NCBI RefSeq assembly: GCF_017357245.1
Contig: NZ_CP071612.1
Location: 437,001 to 501,000 of the forward strand
Reading direction: 5' to 3'
DNA length: 64,000 bases
Source of the DNA: Rhizobium bangladeshense
GTDB lineage: Bacteria > Pseudomonadota > Alphaproteobacteria > Rhizobiales > Rhizobiaceae
Under the pieces are notes generated by a model. The model was not told the DNA's origin, did not search any database, and worked only from the letters and a program-made list of their open reading frames with translations. The position numbers were made by a program, and so were the translations under genes. Shown here piece by piece: positions 1 through 9,681 of this stretch; position 1 is the first letter of the stretch, and every line of letters begins with the position of its first letter.

Positions 1-1
1 C

Positions 2-502
2 TTCGCCGCTTATGGGAAGAACCCAAAAGTCGGCGGCGCTGCGATGTTCGAAACCAAGAACATCGTCGAAAATGCCGTAAACTCCAAGGATCACACGACG
101 CTGGTCGCCGCCGTCAAGGCGGCCGGCCTCGTCGGTACGCTCGAGGGCGAAGGCCCCTTTACAGTGTTCGCCCCGACCAACAAAGCTTTCTCCGCCCTGC
201 CGAAAGGCACCGTCGAGACATTGCTGAAGCCGGAAAACAAGGCGACGCTCACCAAGGTTCTGACCTGCCATGTCGTGGCGGCGGACGCGATGGCGAAGAC
301 CGTTGCCAAGATGATAAGAGATGATGGCGGCGAGCATGATATCAAGACCGTCGGCGGCTGCGTGATCAAAGCCCGGGAAAATATGGGCAAGATCACCCTG
401 ACTGATGAAAACGGCGATGTCGCGCATGTAACGATCGCCGACGTCAAACAGTCGAACGGCGTCATTCATGTCGTCGATAAAGTGCTGCTGCCGAGAATGT
501 GA
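2..502 (+). CDS. Fasciclin (FAS1) domain protein, 5' end outside window
   Basis: The frame is open from the window's left edge, so the start and probably a signal peptide lie upstream; the ATG at 44 is internal. 166 codons are visible. From about position 38 the protein reads as one FAS1 domain: the first conserved box has the core FTVFAPTNKAFSALP and the last has NGVIHVVDKVLLP just before the stop. FAS1 domains are secreted or surface adhesion modules; bacterial single-domain versions are usually periplasmic or extracellular with poorly known roles. It converges on the sensor kinase that ends at 629. The family call is firm, the biological role is not. Confidence 0.88.
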   Translation, partial: FAAYGKNPKVGGAAMFETKNIVENAVNSKDHTTLVAAVKAAGLVGTLEGEGPFTVFAPTNKAFSALPKGTVETLLKPENKATLTKVLTCHVVAADAMAKTVAKMIRDDGGEHDIKTVGGCVIKARENMGKITLTDENGDVAHVTIADVKQSNGVIHVVDKVLLPRM

Positions 503-628
503 AATTAACGCATCGGCCGCGGCATGGGGCGCTCGTTTGGGCGCTCCAGCTATCCAATGAGCCACTGCCGACGGCTTCGGGTTGCCTTTGCGCATGGTCG
601 GGGCCGTCAATCATTTGGAACAGCCCTA

Positions 629-1702
629 TTATGTGGCTGCCGCCGTCGGGAAGACGAGGGAGACACTCATGCCAGTGCCCGGGGACGAGGTTACTTCGAT
701 CTCGGCGCGGGCGTTCTGCTTCAGCGACTGTATGATCATCGCGCTCAGTTTTCCGGGGTTCGGCCACTGCACATCCTGAGGAAGGCCGACCCCGTTGTCG
801 GCAACGGTGATCCTGCAGCCGCTGTCGCTGACGACACAGCGCAGCGTGATCTCACCGCTATCACGCCCTACGAAGGCATGCTTGAGCGTATTCGTCAGGA
901 GCTCGTTGATGACGAGCCCGGCGGGCATGGCTACGTTGATGGAAACCGGCCAGGTATCGACTTTCATGTCGAGTCGGATGCCTTCCACGGCGTGAGCCGC
1001 CATCACCGAGGCCGCAATCTGGCTCACATAGCTGCCGAGATCGATGGTGGCGCCCTTTTCTTCTTCCGACAATGAACGATAGAGGAGGGCCAATGCTTCG
1101 ATCCGCCCCGCAAGGCGTGCGAATCTCTCGCTTTCTTCGTTCTTTTGGGCATTGCGCGCTTCCATGCGGATGAGCGCCGTTATCATCTGCAGATTGTTTT
1201 TCACGCGATGCTGAAGTTCTCGCAGAAGGACGTCTTTCTCGGCCAGCAGTTGGCTGAAGCTCTGGCCAATTGTCACCTCATTGCGAGCGGCAAAGGCCAC
1301 CAGACGGAAAAGCGGAATGTCATCATCATTGACGATCGTGTTTGACCACACGTCAACAATGAAATTGTTTTCGGGTTCCGCCACAAGCGCGAAGGCGCCA
1401 ATATATTCCTCTGCCGTCGTCACAGCGGCTGTGAGCGTTGCCTCCCCAGAGACTTCGGTACAATTCAACTCGATATCCGACCAGCGCTTTCCTTCGACTT
1501 GCGTCGCCGCGAGCGCTGTCAGCCGTTCAAATTCCAGGTTGACGTAAACCAGCTTCTCGCAGCTGCCGAGTTCGGAGACAGCCACGGCAAAGGGGACATG
1601 ATCGAGAAAGTGTCGAAACCTGTCGTCGTCGAGGGCTTCGGCAAGATGAGGCAGGTTGCCAACGCCTTCCGGCGAAAGGGCATCGTCGTTGGTATCGGTC
1701 AT
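629..1702 (-). CDS. HWE/HisKA_2-type sensor histidine kinase with PAS-like sensor
   Basis: 357 aa and no membrane segment, so probably a cytoplasmic sensor. Residues about 30-145 look like a PAS domain (FLDHVPFAVAVSE, then VYVNLEFERLT). The HisKA_2 phosphoacceptor box is LRELQHRVKNNLQ with His165, followed by an ATPase domain with an N box (INELLTNTLKHAF) and a G box (DNGVGLP). This family commonly feeds general stress or light-response circuits in alphaproteobacteria; the partner regulator is not in this window. The ATG overlaps by 4 bp (ATGA) the stop of an upstream open frame, suggesting translational coupling to a small gene that is otherwise easy to miss. Confidence 0.88.
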   Translation of the reverse strand: MTDTNDDALSPEGVGNLPHLAEALDDDRFRHFLDHVPFAVAVSELGSCEKLVYVNLEFERLTALAATQVEGKRWSDIELNCTEVSGEATLTAAVTTAEEYIGAFALVAEPENNFIVDVWSNTIVNDDDIPLFRLVAFAARNEVTIGQSFSQLLAEKDVLLRELQHRVKNNLQMITALIRMEARNAQKNEESERFARLAGRIEALALLYRSLSEEEKGATIDLGSYVSQIAASVMAAHAVEGIRLDMKVDTWPVSINVAMPAGLVINELLTNTLKHAFVGRDSGEITLRCVVSDSGCRITVADNGVGLPQDVQWPNPGKLSAMIIQSLKQNARAEIEVTSSPGTGMSVSLVFPTAAAT

Positions 1703-2025
1703 GAACTGTTACTCGCGGACGCCGCTGTTCTTTTACGGCATGAGAATGCAGCGTTGCTTGAAAACTGCGGGGAAGCAAGCTCAATCGTTGTCGCACCTGC
1801 TGTCTCAAGCAGAGCAGACGTTGCCGACGCTCGATCGCTGCTTTCCTTGGCAAGCCGCGCTTCCCGAAGCCGCAACGCCTTTGCCCGCTGGGAACGAGCG
1901 TGAGATTCGAGCTCTTCGGCTGCTTTGCTCTTGGCGAAGAACTGCGACTGGACGTTGCCGAAGGCGATTTCCGCCAGAAGACGTCTGGCTTCGGGCCCAG
2001 GCGCAAATTCTCCAGCCGGCCTCTC
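1699..2025 (-). CDS. Possible small gene coupled to the sensor kinase (start unclear)
   Basis: Directly after the engB stop, the same minus-strand frame stays open for 108 codons and ends in a TGA that overlaps the kinase ATG as ATGA. The translation is Ala/Glu/Lys-rich and helical (stretches such as LLAEIAFGNVQSQFF and KALRLREARLAKESS), and third positions in its first half are mostly G or C. There is no ATG or GTG; the only ordinary start is a TTG at 1875-1873, giving 58 aa. It may be a short gene with a rare start, or a remnant that lost its start. I do not recognise a family. Confidence 0.3.
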   Translation of the reverse strand, partial: ERPAGEFAPGPEARRLLAEIAFGNVQSQFFAKSKAAEELESHARSQRAKALRLREARLAKESSDRASATSALLETAGATTIELASPQFSSNAAFSCRKRTAASASNSS

Positions 2026-2679
2026 TTATTGCCAGTGCGCAATACCAATGGTTTCGGCGATCGCCTTGCGCAGGTCGTCCAGCCCGTCGCCCTTTTCGGA
2101 CGAAGTGGACAGCACGACGGGGTAGGCGGCCGGCCGTTTTCGGATTTTGTCCGCCGTGTCGGCCAAGAGCTTCGGCACGGCGGGCGCCTTGATCTTGTCG
2201 GTTTTGGTCAGCACCAGCTGGTAGGAGACAGCCGCCTTGTCGAGCAGGGTTAGCACCTCCTCGTCGTTCTTCTTAATGCCGTGGCGGCTGTCGATCAGCA
2301 CGTAAACGCGCTTCAGCGTCGCACGACCGCGCAGGTAGTCAAAGACGAGCTTCGTCCATTTGTCGACCTGCTCCTTCGGAGCCTGCGCATAGCCATAGCC
2401 CGGCATGTCGACGATCGCCATCGGCGGCAGATCGCTGCCTTCGCCGGAATAACCGTCCGGCACGAAATAGTTGAGCTCCTGAGTGCGTCCCGGCGTATTC
2501 GACGTGCGCGCCAGGCCCTTCTGTCCGACCAGCGCATTGATCAATGACGACTTGCCGACATTCGAGCGTCCGGCAAAGGCCACTTCGGACGGCCCTTCCG
2601 GAGGCAGGAAATTCAGGGACGGGACGCCGCGGATGAAAATCCAAGGGTGGCCGAAGAGGGGCTTTTCGGTTTCGGGCAT
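2026..2679 (-). CDS. engB: Ribosome-biogenesis GTPase EngB/YsxC
   Basis: 217 aa, the normal size. EngB is a TRAFAC-class GTPase needed for assembly of the large ribosomal subunit. G1 is GRSNVGKSS (about residues 37-45), G3 is DMPGYGYA, and G4 is TKTDK. The N-terminal leader [21 protein letters not shown] is typical of alphaproteobacterial members. It lies 154 bp downstream of yidC on the same strand, but a strong hairpin (2804-2825) separates them, so it probably has its own promoter or is reached by read-through. Confidence 0.95.
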   Translation of the reverse strand: MPETEKPLFGHPWIFIRGVPSLNFLPPEGPSEVAFAGRSNVGKSSLINALVGQKGLARTSNTPGRTQELNYFVPDGYSGEGSDLPPMAIVDMPGYGYAQAPKEQVDKWTKLVFDYLRGRATLKRVYVLIDSRHGIKKNDEEVLTLLDKAAVSYQLVLTKTDKIKAPAVPKLLADTADKIRKRPAAYPVVLSTSSEKGDGLDDLRKAIAETIGIAHWQ

Positions 2680-2803
2680 GCGGGCCTAAGCAACCTCCGA
2701 GGTTGGGTCTTCTGTCGGGCTTCGTGGTTTTGCAGGCAGATGTCAAGCGTCAGGGCCAGTTTGCCGGCACGCCTCGCTTCTTCGCGCGCCGGCCGGAAAC
2801 GAA

Positions 2804-2825
2804 AAGCCCCGCCGGGGCGGGGCTT
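2804..2825 (-). terminator. Rho-independent terminator after yidC
   Basis: A 10-bp perfect stem (AAGCCCCGCC paired with GGCGGGGCTT) lies 9 bp past the yidC stop, with a short T run on the minus strand after it. It would end the rpmH-rnpA-yidC transcript before engB. Confidence 0.75.
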
Positions 2826-2833
2826 GACCAGCA

Positions 2834-4630
2834 TCATTTCGAGGGCGCCGCTTTTCGTCGGAAGAGACCCTTCATATTGTCGAAGAGCTCGATCTTGACG
2901 CCGTGACGCTTCATGATCAGCGACTGCTGCAGCACCGAGAGCGTGTTGTTCCAAGCCCAGTAGATGACGAGGCCGGCCGGGAAGCTTGCCAGCATGAAAG
3001 TGAACACCAGCGGCATCCAGTTGAAGATCATAGCTTGCGTCGGATCGGGCGGTGTCGGGTTCATGCGCATCTGCACGAACATGGTGATGCCCATGATCAG
3101 CGGCCAGACGCCGAGATGCAAGATGGCCGGCGCTTCGAAGGGCAGCAGACCGAACAGGTTGACGATCGTCGTCGGATCGGGCGCCGAAAGGTCCTGGATC
3201 CAGCCGAAGAACGGCGCATGCCGCATCTCGATGGTGATGTAGATCACCTTGTAAAGCGAGAAGAAGATCGGGATCTGCAGCGCTACCGGCCAGCAGCCGG
3301 CGATCGGGTTGATCTTCTCTTCCTTATAGAGCTGCATCATCGCCTGCTGCAGCCCCATGCGGTCGTCGCCGAATTTCGTCTTCAGCTCCTCCATCTTCGG
3401 CTGCACGCGCTTCATGTTCGCCATCGAGGCATATTGCTTGCTGGCGAGCGGGAAGAACAACAGCTTGACGACGATGGTCGTGCACAGGATCGCCACGCCG
3501 AAATTGCCGAAGAAGCGATAGAAGAAGTCCATCAACTTGAACATCGGCTTTGTGATGAAGTAGAACCAGCCCCAGTCGATCAGCCGGTCGAACTTCGGAA
3601 TCGAATAGCTGGCTTCGTAGCCATCGATGACGGGCACTTCCTTGGCGCCGGCGAAGACCAGGTTCTTGAGTTCGATCGATTGACCCGGCGCAACGCTGAA
3701 GGCGTCGTCCTTGTAGTCGGCCTGATAGCGAGGCTGGCCGTCGGCAAAATGCGAGAAGCGCGCTTCATAGGCCGAAGTCTGCGGTGGAATGATTGTCGCT
3801 GCCCAGTACTTGTCGGTAATGCCGAGCCAGCCGCCGGTAGACTTCGCCGGCTGCACGGCTTCTTCCTCGACGGCGCTATATTTGGTTTCGATGAGGCCGT
3901 CGTCGCCGATAACGCCGATGAAGCCTTCATGCAGAACGTAGATCGAAGGCGTCGTCGGCTTGTTGTAGCGCGTCACGCGGCCGTAGGAGGAGAGCGAGGC
4001 GGCCGCTTGGCCGGTGTTCTCGATCTTGTCGGCGACGGTAAACATGTAGCGGTCGTCGACGGAAATCGTGCGCGTGAAGGTCAGCCCCTTGTCGTTGGTG
4101 TAGGAGAGCGTCACCGGCGTTTTTTCGGTGAGCTTGGCCCCCTCCGGTGCCGTCCAGAGCGTCCCGGGACCGGGGACGGCGCCGGTGGCGTCGCTGCCGA
4201 TATAGCCGAGCTCGGTGAAGTAGCCATCCTTGGTTTCCGCCGGGCTGAACAGGGTGATGATCGGGCTCGAGTCGTCGACCGTCTCGTGATAGCCCTTGAG
4301 CTTCAGGTCGTCGAGCCGGGCGCCGGCAAGGTTGATCGAGCCGGAAAGCGCGGGAGTGTCGATGGCAACGCGCGGCGTTTTTGCGAGCGCCTGCTCGAGC
4401 GTCGCCGTTGCGGCCGCTTGGCCGGAAGGCGCCGCACCGCTCGTCTGGGCAGGCGCCTGGCCGCCTGCCGCGGGCTGCTGCGCCTGCTCGGTCTGCTGCT
4501 GTGCCTTTTGGGCTTCCTGTGCCTTCCGCTGTGCCTCGATGCGCGGATTCATATAGAGAAACTGCCAGCCGAGGACGATCAGCACCGAAAGAGCGATCGC
4601 AATGAAGTAATTGCGGTTGTTTTCCATCAT
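2834..4630 (-). CDS. yidC: Membrane protein insertase YidC/OxaA
   Basis: 598 aa Gram-negative type. There is an N-terminal membrane anchor ([18 protein letters not shown]), a Gln/Ala-rich linker (about residues 35-80), a large periplasmic beta domain, then the conserved five-helix Oxa1 core beginning near [12 protein letters not shown] and ending with the helix that contains [17 protein letters not shown]. YidC inserts and folds inner-membrane proteins with or without SecYEG. Its ATG overlaps the rnpA stop by 4 bp (ATGA), the classic rpmH-rnpA-yidC arrangement. Confidence 0.97.
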   Translation of the reverse strand: MMENNRNYFIAIALSVLIVLGWQFLYMNPRIEAQRKAQEAQKAQQQTEQAQQPAAGGQAPAQTSGAAPSGQAAATATLEQALAKTPRVAIDTPALSGSINLAGARLDDLKLKGYHETVDDSSPIITLFSPAETKDGYFTELGYIGSDATGAVPGPGTLWTAPEGAKLTEKTPVTLSYTNDKGLTFTRTISVDDRYMFTVADKIENTGQAAASLSSYGRVTRYNKPTTPSIYVLHEGFIGVIGDDGLIETKYSAVEEEAVQPAKSTGGWLGITDKYWAATIIPPQTSAYEARFSHFADGQPRYQADYKDDAFSVAPGQSIELKNLVFAGAKEVPVIDGYEASYSIPKFDRLIDWGWFYFITKPMFKLMDFFYRFFGNFGVAILCTTIVVKLLFFPLASKQYASMANMKRVQPKMEELKTKFGDDRMGLQQAMMQLYKEEKINPIAGCWPVALQIPIFFSLYKVIYITIEMRHAPFFGWIQDLSAPDPTTIVNLFGLLPFEAPAILHLGVWPLIMGITMFVQMRMNPTPPDPTQAMIFNWMPLVFTFMLASFPAGLVIYWAWNNTLSVLQQSLIMKRHGVKIELFDNMKGLFRRKAAPSK

Positions 4631-5028
4631 ACGTTCCTGGGGCGCCCGTCTCCGGAGCGCCGGTGTTTCGGCCTGGTTTCCACGCGGGATTTCAATTCCG
4701 CAGCCAATTCTTTGAAGGACGCCTTAAGCACGTCCCTTCGCGCGACAACCACATAGTCGTGTCCGGCCTGCATTGCAAACCCTGCATGAAGCCGCACCGC
4801 CTCTTTCAGGCGGCGGCGCATGCGGTTCCGTTCGACCGCGTTGCCATGTTTTTTGGTGACTGTAAAACCGACGCGGGCCTGGCTGTCGGGCTCCTTCCGG
4901 TCGAGGATTTCGAGAAGGAAGAGGCCTCCCCGGCGTTTTTCGCCCTCGCGCGCGGCAAGAAACTGCGGGCGGCTCTTCAGCCGCCCGACAGTGTGTTTTT
5001 TCTCACTGGTCGTCAATTCGCCCGCCAT
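4627..5028 (-). CDS. rnpA: Ribonuclease P protein component
   Basis: 133 aa. The RNase P protein signature [13 protein letters not shown] is present (about residues 78-90), preceded by [17 protein letters not shown]. It binds RNase P RNA and helps mature tRNA 5' ends. It starts 21 bp after rpmH and overlaps yidC by 4 bp, so the three form one transcription unit. The C-terminal tail is basic ([15 protein letters not shown]). Confidence 0.96.
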   Translation of the reverse strand: MAGELTTSEKKHTVGRLKSRPQFLAAREGEKRRGGLFLLEILDRKEPDSQARVGFTVTKKHGNAVERNRMRRRLKEAVRLHAGFAMQAGHDYVVVARRDVLKASFKELAAELKSRVETRPKHRRSGDGRPRNV

Positions 5029-5049
5029 CTCTTCTCGGGCAACCCGGCC

Positions 5050-5184
5050 TTAGGCCGAAAGACGCTTGCGGCCCTGCGCGCGGCGGGCAGCGATGACCTT
5101 GCGGCCACCCTTCGTGGACATGCGCGCACGGAAGCCGTGGCGACGCTTGCGAACAAGCTTGGATGGTTGGTAGGTACGCTTCAT
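5050..5184 (-). CDS. rpmH: 50S ribosomal protein L34
   Basis: 44 aa, short and easily overlooked. The translation begins [20 protein letters not shown] and ends GRKRLSA, which is diagnostic for bL34. It is the first gene of the rpmH-rnpA-yidC operon. Confidence 0.97.
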   Translation of the reverse strand: MKRTYQPSKLVRKRRHGFRARMSTKGGRKVIAARRAQGRKRLSA

Positions 5185-5613
5185 TTATTTAAACACCGCG
5201 GAGTGCGGCCCTTCTTGAATTTGCATGATGCAAGGAGCGTTGTTTTTTCGAACGGGCGAGCCATTAGGCTTTGAACGACCGGACGTGCGGCGGCTTATAC
5301 GGACGAAGCCTCGCAAAGTCAATTATACCCATCATCTATACCGATCATCTCAATTGCGTTGCTGAGCCGACTTCAGGTTTCGCATTATGGTGTTAAGGAT
5401 TTATATTTACTCCGTAGGGTTGCGCCGAGCCTGCGTGCAGCCGAATTATTCGAATTTTCAATGACTTGCGGGACGTGATCAGCTGGCAATGGCTAATCCC
5501 GCATATTCATAATCGTAAATATTGGAAATCTAACTTTAAGGAAGTTGGGCGATAGTCTGACGGTCAGCTGGGAAATTTGCTTTCCAGGCAGGGTGCAGCT
5601 AGGGGGCATAGCA
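5185..5613. other. Intergenic region between rpmH and the chemoreceptor
   Basis: About 430 bp without a gene. It must hold the divergent promoters of the rpmH operon and the chemoreceptor. A short palindrome, TTGCATGATGCAA at 5221-5233, lies in the rpmH leader about 40 bp before its start. From 5320 to 5540 the DNA is markedly more AT-rich than its surroundings. I cannot place a convincing -35/-10 pair. Confidence 0.5.
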
Positions 5614-7611
5614 TTGAAGATCCGCGGGAAAATTAATCTGCTGGTTTGCGTAATGGGCGCGGTGGCGCTTCTGATTGGCGCAACGGCCTTGTCCGCCATG
5701 CGTGAATACAGCCGTAACCTCACGGCCTACGAGCGCGCCGCCGCCCGCGCCTATGCCGGCGAACGCCTCAACCGTTTCGTCACCGCCGTCGTCATGGAGT
5801 CGCGCGGCATATATGCGGCCAAGACGATCAAGGATACGCCGAATTTCGCCAAAGGCCTGACGGCAGCCCTGGATGAGATCGACAGGGTGATCGCCGGCTG
5901 GGCGCCACTCGTTCCCGAAAGCCAGAAGGCCGATTTCGCCAAACTCGTCGCCCGCGCTGCCGAATTCCGCACCTTCCGCACCGAGACGGCGCGCCTCGGC
6001 ACGGAGGTCGGGCCGGAGGCCGCCAGCCAGCAGGGCAACAACGAGGCAAATCGTGCCAACCGCAAGGCTTTTCAGGCGGAAATCGACGCGGTCGTCGCCA
6101 CCGACAAGGCAGCGCTCGAGGCCGTCGTCGCCGAAATCGAAAGTTTTCGTTCCTGGGTCCTGATGCTGGTCCTCAGCATTACCGGCATTGGTATCGCGGT
6201 CGGCATCGGCATGGGCTTCTATATCGGCACCAGCCATCTGAGCCGCCCGATCAAGCGTGTCACCCACGCGATCAAGGAGGTCGCAAACGGCAATTTTGAT
6301 GCAGAGGTTCCCTTTGCTGGCCGCAAGGACGAAATTGGCGAGATGGCCGCAGCGGTCGCTGTCTTCAAAGAGAACGGCCTCGCCGTCAAGCGCCTGAACG
6401 CTCAGGAAGCGGCGATGCGCGCCAAGAGCGACGATCTGCAGTCGAGCATGTCCGTCGTCGTGGCCGCGGCTGCGGCCGGCGATTTCAGCCATCGCATCGA
6501 CAAGGACTATCAGGACGAGAACCTGAACCAGTTCGCCAGCAATATCAACACGCTGCTATCGAGCGTCGATGCCGGCATTGGGGAGACGCGCCGCGTCATC
6601 GCCAGCCTTGCCGAAGGTGACCTGACCCAGACGATGAACGGCAATTTCCAGGGCGCCTTCGCCGAGCTGCAGCAGAATGTCAACAACAGCTTCGTAACGC
6701 TGCAGTCGACCATGCGCGAAGTGCGCGAAACGACCGAAGCGATGAACGGCAATACCGCCGAGTTGCGCAATGCCAGTGACGATCTGTCGAAGCGTACCGA
6801 ACAGCAGGCGGCTGCCCTCGAGCAGACCTCGGCGGCGCTCGATGAAATCACCGCTGTTGTGCAAAATTCTACCGAGCGGGCACATGAAGCAACGATTATG
6901 GTGTCCGAAGCCAAGGAAAATGCCGGACGCTCCGGCGTCGTCGTCCGCAACGCCGTCGAGGCCATGGGCCGTATCGAGCAGGCGTCGCGCGAAATCAGTC
7001 AGATCATCAATGTTATCGACGAGATCGCCTTCCAGACCAATCTTCTGGCGCTGAATGCCGGTGTCGAGGCGGCGCGCGCCGGCGAGGCCGGCAAAGGCTT
7101 CGCTGTGGTCGCGCAGGAGGTGCGTGAACTTGCCCAGCGTTCGGCGACGGCCGCCAAGGATATCAAGGCGCTGATCACCAAATCGGGTGACGAAGTCCAG
7201 GTTGGCGTCAAGCTGGTTCAGGCAACCGGTGAGGCGCTCTCCGAAATCGGCACCCGCGTCATCGCCATTAACGACCATATCCATTCGATCGCGACAGCCG
7301 CGCGCGAGCAGTCGACCGGTCTCAAGGAGGTCAATACCGCCGTCAATCAGATGGACCAGGTGACCCAGCAGAATGCGGCAATGGTGGAGGAAACCTCCGC
7401 CGCCACCCACAGGCTTTCGGCCGAAGCTAACGGGCTGGTGCACCTCATTGCCCGCTTTAAGCTTTCGGATGCGGTGGCACCCGTTGCGCTTGTGCGCAGC
7501 GAGCCGCACAGGCAGCCGGTCGCTTCGCCCGCCCGGCGGGCGATTGCGAAGGTCGCCCGCGCCTTCGGCGGCAGTGCCGCCCCCGCCGAACAGAGCTGGG
7601 AAGAGTTCTGA
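5614..7611 (+). CDS. Methyl-accepting chemotaxis protein with C-terminal CheR-tether motif
   Basis: 665 aa if translation starts at the TTG at 5614, which has an AGGGGG ribosome-binding site 8 bp upstream; a longer TTG frame from 5545 lacks one. There is an N-terminal membrane helix (INLLVCVMGAVALLIGATAL), a periplasmic helical region with many conserved Arg/Ala, a second helix (WVLMLVLSITGIGIAVGIGM), a HAMP domain, a second HAMP-like segment and a signalling tip centred on EIAFQTNLLALNAGVEAARAG. The last residues, SWEEF, resemble the pentapeptide that tethers CheR and CheB. A strong terminator follows. No other che gene is nearby and the ligand is unknown. Confidence 0.93.
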   Translation: MKIRGKINLLVCVMGAVALLIGATALSAMREYSRNLTAYERAAARAYAGERLNRFVTAVVMESRGIYAAKTIKDTPNFAKGLTAALDEIDRVIAGWAPLVPESQKADFAKLVARAAEFRTFRTETARLGTEVGPEAASQQGNNEANRANRKAFQAEIDAVVATDKAALEAVVAEIESFRSWVLMLVLSITGIGIAVGIGMGFYIGTSHLSRPIKRVTHAIKEVANGNFDAEVPFAGRKDEIGEMAAAVAVFKENGLAVKRLNAQEAAMRAKSDDLQSSMSVVVAAAAAGDFSHRIDKDYQDENLNQFASNINTLLSSVDAGIGETRRVIASLAEGDLTQTMNGNFQGAFAELQQNVNNSFVTLQSTMREVRETTEAMNGNTAELRNASDDLSKRTEQQAAALEQTSAALDEITAVVQNSTERAHEATIMVSEAKENAGRSGVVVRNAVEAMGRIEQASREISQIINVIDEIAFQTNLLALNAGVEAARAGEAGKGFAVVAQEVRELAQRSATAAKDIKALITKSGDEVQVGVKLVQATGEALSEIGTRVIAINDHIHSIATAAREQSTGLKEVNTAVNQMDQVTQQNAAMVEETSAATHRLSAEANGLVHLIARFKLSDAVAPVALVRSEPHRQPVASPARRAIAKVARAFGGSAAPAEQSWEEF

Positions 7612-7708
7612 TCTCTGTCGCCCGGAACTGGGCCGCGGTTCCGGGATCACGACTTGCATCAAATAAATGCAAGAGGGTGACGCGCTTTTCTTGCTGATCA
7701 ACACCTTG

Positions 7709-7735
7709 AAACGCCGCCTCCGGGCGGCGTTTTGT
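7709..7735 (+). terminator. Terminator after the chemoreceptor
   Basis: The perfect inverted repeat AAACGCCGCC/GGCGGCGTTT with a 4-nt loop is followed by TTG; it lies about 100 bp downstream of the chemoreceptor stop. Confidence 0.8.
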
Positions 7736-7845
7736 TGTGACCAGGTGACGCTGCTCGCAAAGATTTGAAAGCGGAGCATCTTGGTCTAATATAAAAACCC
7801 AACTGTGAGGGCGGCCCGAGACGCTGCCGATCGGGCGAGACGAGA

Positions 7846-9363
7846 ATGCCGGTTCTAGATCAGGGCAAAGATCCTTCGGCTGATATCCCCGCGGCCGCCG
7901 AGGCTGCCAGGGGGCGGTGCCCGTCCGGCTTGTTCGGCGGGCTTTCGGGCAAGCTGCTCTGGCTCACTGTCGTCTTCATCATGCTCGCCGAGATCCTTAT
8001 TTTCTTTCCCTCGGTCGCCAGCATGCGGATGCGCTGGCTGCAGGACAGGCTGAACACGGCCGCCGCCGCCGCCATCGTCATTGACGGGCTGCAGCCGATC
8101 GAGCTGCCGCGCGCCCTGCAGAAGGAAACGCTGGAGGCGACCGGGACCAAGGCGATCGTGCTGCGCAAGGAAGGCACTTCGCGACTGCTGGCAACGACCA
8201 GCATGCCGGCTTCCGTCGACGAATCATACGACCTGACGGACGTGCCGCCGCTGACGGCGATACGCGATGCGCTCGACACCTTGATCTTCGGCGGCAGCCG
8301 GATCATCCGCGTCTACGGCCCTGTCGGCGAAAACAACGTCGGGGTCGAGGTGGTGATGAAGGACCGGCCGCTGCGCACGGCGATGTTCGCTTATTCCCGC
8401 AACGTCCTGCTGCTTTCGGTGCTGATCTCACTGTTCACGGCGACGCTGATCTTCTTTGCAATCAACCGCATTCTCATCGGCCCGATTCGCCGGCTGACCG
8501 GCAGCATGCAGCAATTCTCCTCCGATCCCGAGAATCCGGCCCATATCTACATCGGTGACGGCGGCCGTGACGAGCTGGCGGTGGCCGGCCGGAACCTGAC
8601 CTCGATGCAGATGGAGCTGCAGAAGACGCTGAAGCAGCAGAAGAATCTTGCCGCTCTCGGGCTGGCCGTTTCCAAGATCAACCACGATATGCGCAATATC
8701 CTGGCGTCCGCGCAGCTGATGTCGGACCGGCTCGTCGATGTCGACGATCCGATGGTCAAGAGCTTCGCGCCGAAGCTGCTGCGCACCATCGACCGCGCCG
8801 TCGGTTACACAACGGAGGTGCTGTCCTACGGCAAGGCGAGCGAATCGGCGCCGCGCCGCCGCCATGTCCGGCTGCTGGAGCTGACGCACGACGTCAAGGA
8901 CATGCTGGCGATCGATCCGCAAAGCGGAATCGAGTTTGTCGAGCAGTTCGCTAGCGATCTCGAGGTCGATGCCGACAGCGAGCAGCTTTTCCGGGTCATT
9001 CACAATCTCTGCCGTAACGCCCTGCAGGCGCTGACGTCACCGGGCGAGGGCGGCCCCGGCGTCGTCAGGCGCATCACCGTTTCCGCCCAGCGTGTCGGCA
9101 GCGTCGTCAGCATTACGGTGGACGATACCGGCCCCGGCATGCCGCTGAAGGCGCGCCAGAACCTCTTTGCCGCCTTCCGCGGCTCGGCACGTTCCGGCGG
9201 CACCGGCCTCGGCCTCACCATCGCCCGCGAGCTTGTGCTCGCCCATGGCGGCACGATTGCGCTCGTGGAAAAGCCGACTGTCGGCACCCAGTTCCGCATC
9301 GAGATCCCCGATCGCCCCGTTTCGCTGGACGATTACCGTAACCGGACACAGGGTGAGAAGTGA
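7846..9363 (+). CDS. Membrane sensor histidine kinase
   Basis: 505 aa. A short cytoplasmic leader is followed by a membrane helix (about residues 38-57), a periplasmic sensor of about 130 residues, a second helix (about 187-206), a HAMP segment and the kinase core. The H box is SKINHDMRNIL with His280. The ATPase domain has an N box (VIHNLCRNALQAL), G1 (DDTGPGMP) and G2 (GGTGLGLTIARELVLAHGG). There is no response regulator next to it, so it is an orphan whose partner is elsewhere. The gene starts after the chemoreceptor terminator and has its own leader. Confidence 0.9.
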   Translation: MPVLDQGKDPSADIPAAAEAARGRCPSGLFGGLSGKLLWLTVVFIMLAEILIFFPSVASMRMRWLQDRLNTAAAAAIVIDGLQPIELPRALQKETLEATGTKAIVLRKEGTSRLLATTSMPASVDESYDLTDVPPLTAIRDALDTLIFGGSRIIRVYGPVGENNVGVEVVMKDRPLRTAMFAYSRNVLLLSVLISLFTATLIFFAINRILIGPIRRLTGSMQQFSSDPENPAHIYIGDGGRDELAVAGRNLTSMQMELQKTLKQQKNLAALGLAVSKINHDMRNILASAQLMSDRLVDVDDPMVKSFAPKLLRTIDRAVGYTTEVLSYGKASESAPRRRHVRLLELTHDVKDMLAIDPQSGIEFVEQFASDLEVDADSEQLFRVIHNLCRNALQALTSPGEGGPGVVRRITVSAQRVGSVVSITVDDTGPGMPLKARQNLFAAFRGSARSGGTGLGLTIARELVLAHGGTIALVEKPTVGTQFRIEIPDRPVSLDDYRNRTQGEK

Positions 9364-9486
9364 CAAGGCGTCGGCCGGCTCGGCTCCTTACGGGCAAACG
9401 CGTGATTTTTTCAGAAATGCTCTTGCAATGTCCGAAAGGACCCTTTAGAGGATCGCCCACGCAAGCGGCACCGCCGCAATTTGCAC

Positions 9487-9563
9487 GCACCCGTAGCTCA
9501 GCTGGATAGAGCACCAGACTACGAATCTGGGGGTCAGGAGTTCGAATCTCTTCGGGTGCGCCA
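9487..9563 (+). tRNA. tRNA-Arg, anticodon ACG
   Basis: 77 nt with the 3' CCA encoded. The acceptor stem GCACCCG pairs with CGGGTGC. The D arm contains AGCTCAGCTGGATAGAGC, the anticodon stem CCAGA/TCTGG holds the loop CTACGAA (anticodon ACG, reading CGN Arg after inosine modification), and the T loop is TTCGAAT. No integrase or att-like repeat is seen beside it. Confidence 0.97.
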
Positions 9564-9681
9564 TTCTTCCCAAATACCTCAGCAAAGTTATAGGCGCCAG
9601 ACCTTTCGCGGACGCTCTGATCAGCGCTTCGCTCTTCGGCTTGCCTCCTGGAGGCATGAACAAAAAACCGGGGCAGTCGCC

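Noticed and set aside
1527..2048. 173-codon minus-strand frame starting inside the engB end
   Set aside because: It is Arg/Ser-rich and runs deep into the kinase gene; the alternative frame ending in ATGA is the better candidate.
2903..4756. 617-codon open frame on the + strand, antisense to yidC
   Set aside because: A shadow: yidC on the other strand has full family motifs, and this frame is His/Arg/Asp-rich low-complexity with no known motif.
9487..9563. tRNA-Arg as an integration site of a genomic island
   Set aside because: No integrase gene and no repeat of the tRNA 3' end found downstream in this window.
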